Source: Gordonibacter sp. 28C (GTDB lineage: Bacteria > Actinomycetota > Coriobacteriia > Coriobacteriales > Eggerthellaceae). Taken from it: DNA of 64,000 nucleotides. Location of the stretch: assembly GCF_003339845.1 (NCBI RefSeq), contig NZ_PPTR01000001.1, positions 372,001-436,000 on the forward strand. Reading direction: 5' to 3'. Positions 58,828 to 64,000 of the stretch are shown here, piece after piece. The position numbers and the translations under genes were made by a program. The notes beneath the pieces were generated by a model. That model was not told where the DNA came from. It worked only from the letters and a program-made list of their open reading frames with translations, and ran no database searches. How positions within the stretch are numbered: the first letter of the stretch is position 1; the number at the start of each line of letters is the position of its first letter.

Positions 58828-61227
58828 ATGTCAGACATCATGCCGAGTCTGAGCCGCCGAACGTTCGTGAAAACGACCGGTGCTCTCGGTGCGCTGGCAG
58901 CCGTCGGCGGCAGCGTGGCCGCTGCGGACTCGCTCTTCGGAGCCGGCGTGCCCGAAGCGCATGCCGACACCGAGGAGAAGGTCACCTGGGGCCACTGCGC
59001 CATCAACTGCCCGGGGCGTTGCGCGCTGCGCATCCACACGAAAGACGACGAAGTCGTTTGGGTCGAAACGGACACGTCGGACAACAACGCCATCGACGAC
59101 ATGCAGGTGCGCGCCTGCCTGCGCGGGCGCTCGTATCGTCGCTGGATCAACCATCCCGACCGCCTGAACTACCCCATGAAGCGCGTAGGCAAGCGCGGCG
59201 AGGGCAAGTTCGAACAGATCAGCTGGGATGAAGCTATTTCCACCATCAGCGAGAAGATTCAAGAGACCATCGAGAAGTACGGCAACGAGGCCATCTACAT
59301 CCACATGGGCTCCGGCACCAGCTCGACCACGGCGCGCCCGTACTGGCGCATGTTCAACGCCATGGGTGGTTCGCTGCAGTTCTACGGAAACTATTCCAGC
59401 CATCAGCTCATGTACACGGGCGCCTATGTGTTCGGCACGACGGCCGGATCCACCATCAACGCCATTGAGGATTCGACGCTCTACATCGGCTTCGGCAACA
59501 ACCCGGTGGTCACCACGCAGGGCGGCGGCTGCGGCCATACCGACTACGTGCGCATGCGCGAGAACACGAAGGCCAAGATCATCCACATCGACCCGCGTCT
59601 GACCGACACCGTCGCCGGCCATTGCGACGAATGGGTTCCCATCAATCCGGGCACGGATGCCGCGCTCGTCGCCGGCATCGCCCACTACCTCATTGAGCAC
59701 GATATGGTGGACTTGGACTTCCTGCACACGTACTGCGTGGGCTACGACGAGGAGACCATGCCCGAGGCGTACCAGGGCAAGAACATGTCCTACCGCGCCT
59801 ATGTTATGGGCGAGGGCTACGACAAGGTGGAAAAGACCCCCGAGTGGGCATCGAAGATCACCGGCATCGCGCCCGAGAAGATCGAGGAGCTGGCGAAGGA
59901 GATCGGCACGACCGAGGCGCTGTTCATCGACCAAGGCTACGGCTCGCAACGGCGCAGCAACGGCGAGTGGAACGCTTGGTCCATCATGACGCTGCCCTGC
60001 CTGGTGGGCCAGATGGGCAAGCCTGGCACCAACAGCGGCTACTCCCACGGCAGCTACTCCATCAACCTGACCTCCATCCCTGCCCTGACCAACCCGATCA
60101 AGCAGCAGTTCCCCTGCTTCCTCTACACCGACGCCATCGACCATGGTAGCAAGTTCACGGCGAAGAACGCCGGCGTCAAGCAGGGCGACGCGGTGACGAG
60201 CGACATCAAGTTCATGTTCTACGCCGCGGGCAACGCGCTGACGAACCAGCACGGTGACATCAACCGCACGCACGAGATCTTGGCCGACGAGAGCAAGTGC
60301 GAGTTCATCGTATGCACCAACACGGTGCTGTGCGACTCGTCGAAGTACGCCGATATCCTGTTGCCCGACTCGTTCCGTTTCGAGCAGGTGTCCATGATCG
60401 GCACGGGTGGCGATACCGGCTACATGATCGCCGGCCAGCCCTGCACGACCCCGAAGTTCGAGCGCAAGAACCCTTACGAGATCGCAACGCTCATCTCGCG
60501 CGCTTGCGGCAGCGAGGAAACGTTTACCGAGGGCAAAACGCAGGAGGAATGGATCAAGGAGCTGTACGAGAAAGATCGTGCCAAGGATCCGACGCTTCCC
60601 ACCTATGACGAGTTCATGGACATGGGCGTGTACAAGAAGGAGAACCCGAAGGGCAAGACGATCGCCTACCAGTCGTTTATCGCCGACCCGGTAGCCAACC
60701 CGCTGAAGACGCCGTCTGGGAAGATCGAGATATTCTCGGAGACGGTCGAGAAGCTTGCCGAAACGTGGGACCTTGAGGAAGATGAGAAATTCCACGGCCT
60801 GCCGATCTATATTCCCGAATGGTACGGCGTTGAGACGACGACCGACGAGTATCCGCTGCAATTGACCGGATTCCACTATCGCGGACGCCAGCACTCCTCT
60901 TGGGGCAATATCGAAATCCTGAAGGCGGCGAACCCGCAAGAGGTGTGGATCAATCCCTCCGATGCCGCCAAGGCCGGTATCGAAGCAGGCGACAAAGTGG
61001 CTGTTAAGAACGAATACGGTGAGACGCATATGCTGGCCAAGGTCACGCCGCGCATTATTCCCGGCACGGTGGCTATCCCGCAAGGAGCTTGGCATGACGC
61101 CGACATGTACGGGGACAAGGTTGACAAGGGCGGTTGCATCAACACGCTGACCACCCACCGTCCCTCGCCTCTGACGAAGGGCAATCCGCAGCACACGAAC
61201 ATCTGCCGAGTTGAGAAGATCGGCTAG
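58828..61227 (+). CDS. dmsA: Dimethyl sulfoxide reductase-type catalytic subunit
   Basis: 799 residues from ATG 58828 (AAGAAGGGGGAG upstream). Tat signal LSRRTFVKTTGALGALAAVG, CX3CX3C cluster site C57, C61, C65 and C97, and a probable Mo ligand Ser190 in GNYSSHQLMYTGAY as in DmsA. Further DmsA-type motifs: IDPRLTDTVAGHCDEWVPIN and the C-terminal THRPSPLTKGNPQHTN. It should reduce DMSO, amine oxides or a related organic acceptor outside the cytoplasm. It begins the complete operon A-B-C and is followed by a chaperone. Confidence 0.9.
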   Translation: MSDIMPSLSRRTFVKTTGALGALAAVGGSVAAADSLFGAGVPEAHADTEEKVTWGHCAINCPGRCALRIHTKDDEVVWVETDTSDNNAIDDMQVRACLRGRSYRRWINHPDRLNYPMKRVGKRGEGKFEQISWDEAISTISEKIQETIEKYGNEAIYIHMGSGTSSTTARPYWRMFNAMGGSLQFYGNYSSHQLMYTGAYVFGTTAGSTINAIEDSTLYIGFGNNPVVTTQGGGCGHTDYVRMRENTKAKIIHIDPRLTDTVAGHCDEWVPINPGTDAALVAGIAHYLIEHDMVDLDFLHTYCVGYDEETMPEAYQGKNMSYRAYVMGEGYDKVEKTPEWASKITGIAPEKIEELAKEIGTTEALFIDQGYGSQRRSNGEWNAWSIMTLPCLVGQMGKPGTNSGYSHGSYSINLTSIPALTNPIKQQFPCFLYTDAIDHGSKFTAKNAGVKQGDAVTSDIKFMFYAAGNALTNQHGDINRTHEILADESKCEFIVCTNTVLCDSSKYADILLPDSFRFEQVSMIGTGGDTGYMIAGQPCTTPKFERKNPYEIATLISRACGSEETFTEGKTQEEWIKELYEKDRAKDPTLPTYDEFMDMGVYKKENPKGKTIAYQSFIADPVANPLKTPSGKIEIFSETVEKLAETWDLEEDEKFHGLPIYIPEWYGVETTTDEYPLQLTGFHYRGRQHSSWGNIEILKAANPQEVWINPSDAAKAGIEAGDKVAVKNEYGETHMLAKVTPRIIPGTVAIPQGAWHDADMYGDKVDKGGCINTLTTHRPSPLTKGNPQHTNICRVEKIG

Positions 61228-61244
61228 GGGAGGGGGACCAGAAA

Positions 61245-61865
61245 ATGACGCAATATGCATTCCATTTCGATGGATCTCGCTGCACCGGATGCAAGACCTG
61301 CGAGTTCGCCTGCAAAGATTATTACGATCTTGATACGGACGTGCAGTATCGCAAGGTGTACGAATGCACGGGCGGTGAGACGTCCAAGGACGAGAACGGC
61401 TATGTCAGCACCACGTGCTTTGCCTATTATGTATCCATGTCGTGCAACCATTGCGACGATCCGGCCTGTGCCAAGGTATGTCCGACCGGTGCCATGCACA
61501 AGGATTCCGACACGGGACTCGTATCCGTCGATGCCGACAAGTGCGTTGGTTGCGGATACTGCCACATGGCCTGCCCGTACAACGCACCGAAAGTCGATCG
61601 CGAGAAGGGCCATTCGGTGAAGTGCGACGGTTGCGCTGAGCGTGTGGCCCAAGGCGAGCAGCCCATTTGCGTGCGCGCCTGCCCCGCCCGTGCGCTCGAC
61701 TTCGGCCCGGTCGAGGAGATGTCCAAGATGGGCGAGCGCGGCAACATCGCGCCTTTGCCCGAATCCACCTATACGAACCCGAACCTTTACATCAAGCCTT
61801 CCAAAGACGCAAAGCCTGCGGGAAGCAAGGATGGCAAGGTCGCGAACCCCCTGGAGGTGATGTAG
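61245..61865 (+). CDS. dmsB: DMSO reductase Fe-S subunit
   Basis: 206 residues, start TQYAFHFDGSRCTGCKTCEF as in DmsB. Cluster groups CTGCKTCEFAC, CNHCDDPACAKVCP, CVGCGYCHMACP and CDGCAE...CVRACP carry four [4Fe-4S] clusters. It links DmsC to DmsA. It lies 17 bp after dmsA; the dmsC start follows 1 bp after its stop. Confidence 0.93.
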   Translation: MTQYAFHFDGSRCTGCKTCEFACKDYYDLDTDVQYRKVYECTGGETSKDENGYVSTTCFAYYVSMSCNHCDDPACAKVCPTGAMHKDSDTGLVSVDADKCVGCGYCHMACPYNAPKVDREKGHSVKCDGCAERVAQGEQPICVRACPARALDFGPVEEMSKMGERGNIAPLPESTYTNPNLYIKPSKDAKPAGSKDGKVANPLEVM

Positions 61866-61866
61866 C

Positions 61867-62730
61867 ATGGAGGCCGCATTCGCCGAACTGCCTCTGGCGC
61901 TGTTCACGACCCTGGCCCCGATGGGCGCCGGCGCGTTCATCGCGCTCGCCCTGGCCTTCCTCACTACGAAGTTCACCGACGAGCAGGTGAAGAAGATCGA
62001 CCGCATGACCATCATCCCGCTCGTCGTGGTGTTGGTGGGCTTCGCGGCCTCGTTCTTCCACCTTGCCGCTCCGATGCACGCCGTGGGCGTGTTCGCCGGC
62101 ATCGGCTCCTCGCCGCTGTCGAACGAGATCCTCGTGGGCTCGATCTTCGTGGTGCTGGCCCTGGTGTACGTCATCGTTGCGCTGACCGGCAAGTTGAACG
62201 GCGGCGCGCGCAAGGGCTTCATCGTCGTCGTGGCGCTGGCGGCCGTGGTGTTCGCCTGCTTCACCGGCATGGCGTACATGATGGAGACCATCGCTTCGTG
62301 GAACTCGCCGCTCACCGTCGTGCAGATGCTGGGCTTCGCTCTGGTGGGCGGCATGCCGCTCGGCACGCTGGTGCTGGGTCTGGCCGGATCGCTGTCCGAC
62401 GCGCTCAAGGGCTCCTTCAAGATGTCCGCCCTCGTGGTGGTCGTGGTGGGCGCCCTGCTGGCCGCTGTGGGCTTCTGCGTGCAGGTGATGGGCGTGGGCG
62501 CCATGGAGAACGCGCTGGTGTCCGGTGCCGACCTCGTGGCGGACGTCACGATCTACCTCGCCGTGGCCGTGGCCTGCTTCGTGCTGGCAGCTGCGGGCAA
62601 CGTGGCGGCGCTCATGGGCAGAAGCCCGGTGGGGATGGCGTGCTTCGGCTCGGTCATGGCCATCATCGGCATCTTCGTTGCGCGCCTCGTGTTCTACGCC
62701 GTGCAGCTGTCGGTGGGTTTGAGCTTCTAG
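61867..62730 (+). CDS. dmsC: DMSO reductase membrane anchor
   Basis: 287 residues, about eight TM segments, of the DmsC family: PLALFTTLAPMGAGAFIALA at the start and the conserved ASFFHLAAPMHAVGVFAGIG after TM2. It oxidises menaquinol for DmsAB. It ends before an intrinsic terminator. Confidence 0.9.
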   Translation: MEAAFAELPLALFTTLAPMGAGAFIALALAFLTTKFTDEQVKKIDRMTIIPLVVVLVGFAASFFHLAAPMHAVGVFAGIGSSPLSNEILVGSIFVVLALVYVIVALTGKLNGGARKGFIVVVALAAVVFACFTGMAYMMETIASWNSPLTVVQMLGFALVGGMPLGTLVLGLAGSLSDALKGSFKMSALVVVVVGALLAAVGFCVQVMGVGAMENALVSGADLVADVTIYLAVAVACFVLAAAGNVAALMGRSPVGMACFGSVMAIIGIFVARLVFYAVQLSVGLSF

Positions 62731-62761
62731 CTTCGAGCTCCTGACAGATCGACTGCGAAGC

Positions 62762-62802
62762 AGCAGGGTACGTTACAATGGCAACGTACCCTGCTTTTGT
62801 TT
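62762..62802 (+). terminator. Intrinsic terminator of the dmsABC operon
   Basis: AGCAGGGTACGTT (62762-62774), 8-nt loop, AACGTACCCTGCT (62783-62795), then a T-rich run. It separates dmsC from the chaperone gene, so the latter needs its own promoter or readthrough. Confidence 0.88.
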
Positions 62803-62832
62803 GAAGTGTGCGAAAGGGAGAGGGAGCATCTC

Positions 62833-63492
62833 GTGACTGATGAGAACATGCAAAACGATAGCCAGGCGGTGCTTGAGGGGATCGCCTTCGTGGGCGAGAC
62901 GCTGGGGCCGCTTTTCCTCAACGATCCGAAAACGGGCGACGCGGGCGCGGCGTTTCAGGCGCTTGCCGGGCTCGACGTGGAAGCCGCCGCTGCCGAATGG
63001 CCGTTCGTGGACGATGCGGAGGCGCTGCGCGACCTGGGGCTTATGAAAGAAGGCTTGGCGAAGGGCGCCGAGGACGACGATTTGGTGTGGGAGTATCGCC
63101 GCCTGTTCATCGGGCCCGCGCCGAAGCCGGCGCCGCCGTGGGGATCGGTGTACACCGACCGCGAGTGCGTCGTGTTCGGCCAGACCACGCTCGCGCTGCG
63201 CGCCTGGATGCGAGAACAGGGCATCGAACGGCTTGTGGACGACAAGACGCCCGAGGATCACCTAGGGCTCATGCTCGTGCTCATGGCGTGGATAGCCCGC
63301 AACCGGCCCGAGGCGTTGGACGACTATCTGAGCTTGCACCTGCTCACCTGGTCGTCGCATTTCCTGGAGCAGCTGGCGCAGGCCGCGGAGCATCCGTTCT
63401 ACGAGGGGCTGGCGCGCTTGGCCCAGGCAAGCTTGGAAGGCATTCAGGCGGATCTTGCGCTCGACGTGACCTACCCGAGGTTCTACCGCTAG
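62833..63492 (+). CDS. TorD/DmsD-family maturation chaperone
   Basis: 219 residues from GTG 62833 (MTDENMQNDS; AGAGGGAGC upstream); a TTG at 62797 lies inside the terminator and is unlikely. The core has YRRLFIGPAPKPAPPWGSVY and the DHLGLMLVLMAWIARN helix, the DmsD/TorD signature. It should hold the Tat signal of a DMSO-reductase-type subunit during cofactor insertion, either DmsA upstream or a protein beyond the window end. Confidence 0.88.
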   Translation: MTDENMQNDSQAVLEGIAFVGETLGPLFLNDPKTGDAGAAFQALAGLDVEAAAAEWPFVDDAEALRDLGLMKEGLAKGAEDDDLVWEYRRLFIGPAPKPAPPWGSVYTDRECVVFGQTTLALRAWMREQGIERLVDDKTPEDHLGLMLVLMAWIARNRPEALDDYLSLHLLTWSSHFLEQLAQAAEHPFYEGLARLAQASLEGIQADLALDVTYPRFYR

Positions 63493-63511
63493 GCCGCCGG
63501 TGCTGTCGGGG

Positions 63512-64000
63512 ATGGACACCGCGCTCGGCGAGATCACGCTCGTCCTGTTCACGACGCTCGCGCCGTCGGGTGTCGTCGCGTTCATCCTCATGGGCCTGCC
63601 TCTTCTGCGGGGCGACCTGCCCGTCGAAACCCGGCGGCGCATCGACCAGTTCCTCAGCATCCCGCTGGTCACGTCCATGGTGGGGCTGGTGGCTTCGGCC
63701 ACCCATCTGGGCAACCCGGCCAACGCCCTGTACGTGTTCTTGGGCGTGGGCCGCAGCCCGCTGTCCACCGAAGTGTTCTGCGCCGTGGTGTTCCTGGCTC
63801 TGGCGGGCGTGTACTGGCTCTATTCGTTTTCGCAACGGCCGCGCACAGGTTTGCAGCGCGCGTGGATGGCGCTGGCCATGGTGGCGGGCGTCGTGTTCGT
63901 CACGTCCGTGGCCTTCGCGTACTCCGCCGAGACCATCGTTTCGTGGTACACGGTGTACGTGCCGTTGAACCTGTGGCTCAACGCGCTGGTGGGCGGGCCC
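63512..64000 (+). CDS. DmsC-like membrane anchor, 5-prime part (cut by window end)
   Basis: The frame is open from ATG 63512 to the end of the window, 163 codons so far. MDTALGEITLVLFTTLAPSG at the start and ATHLGNPANALYVFLGVGRS after TM2 identify a DmsC-type anchor. It starts 19 bp after the chaperone stop, so the two form a new operon with anchor and chaperone first. It is the fourth DmsC-like gene in the window. Confidence 0.85.
   Translation, partial: MDTALGEITLVLFTTLAPSGVVAFILMGLPLLRGDLPVETRRRIDQFLSIPLVTSMVGLVASATHLGNPANALYVFLGVGRSPLSTEVFCAVVFLALAGVYWLYSFSQRPRTGLQRAWMALAMVAGVVFVTSVAFAYSAETIVSWYTVYVPLNLWLNALVGGP

Noticed and set aside
58831-61260. 809-residue frame antisense to dmsA
   Set aside because: Same shadow pattern; no family motifs.

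Overview
This is a high-GC window with long runs of Tat-exported molybdenum/tungsten oxidoreductases, membrane-embedded LuxR-type regulators, a lone arginine deiminase and an Nramp-related transporter with a GPGT motif. The combination points to a gut actinobacterium of the Eggerthellaceae, most likely Eggerthella lenta or a close relative. That is inferred from gene content, not from a marker gene. No rRNA, tRNA, CRISPR array, insertion sequence or integrase was seen.

Layout. 1-2.4 kb: end of a DUF4143 ATPase, three tandem hairpins, and arcA. 2.7-7.3 kb: a Tat flavoprotein reductase between two membrane LuxR regulators. 7.3-11 kb: a diguanylate-cyclase remnant, an NRMT-type transporter, and an MFS transporter/Crp regulator pair. 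11.2-15.1 kb: a first DMSO-reductase-like operon (catalytic, Fe-S and anchor subunits). 15.3-22 kb: 5-oxoproline module (pxpA, DUF1445 and pxpB-pxpC-accB-accC), interrupted by a GNAT-YoaP gene. 22-30 kb: TauE-like exporter, MarR regulator, UspA, PAS-GGDEF-EAL protein, aminotransferase, polyferredoxin and threonine aldolase. 29.8-35.3 kb: TetR regulator with two palindromic operators, a nitrilase-family amidohydrolase, a small membrane protein, an MFS transporter and a third membrane LuxR. 35.4-37.4 kb: an acidic protein, a degenerate NifU-like protein and REP-like repeats. 37.4-45.2 kb: aldehyde:ferredoxin oxidoreductase divergent from a Tat ferredoxin, TorD chaperone and polysulfide/thiosulfate-reductase-like three-subunit operon. 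45.2-54.8 kb: an AT-rich inverted repeat, a nuclease-fold protein, a 1650-residue surface protein and a MalT-type LuxR. 54.9-64 kb: stray anchor and Fe-S subunits around a fourth membrane LuxR, a complete dmsABC operon, a chaperone, and the start of another anchor gene cut by the window end.

The common theme is anaerobic respiration. Exported catalytic subunits receive electrons through polyferredoxin and membrane anchor subunits. Specificity appears to be controlled by one-component membrane LuxR proteins, each encoded beside a redox or transport gene. A related inverted motif (ATTACCMCC, spacer, GGG) occurs upstream of three of these redox loci and may be a shared operator. The least understood parts are the TetR/nitrilase locus, the NifU-like protein lacking two of three scaffold cysteines, and the inverted repeat near 45.6 kb.
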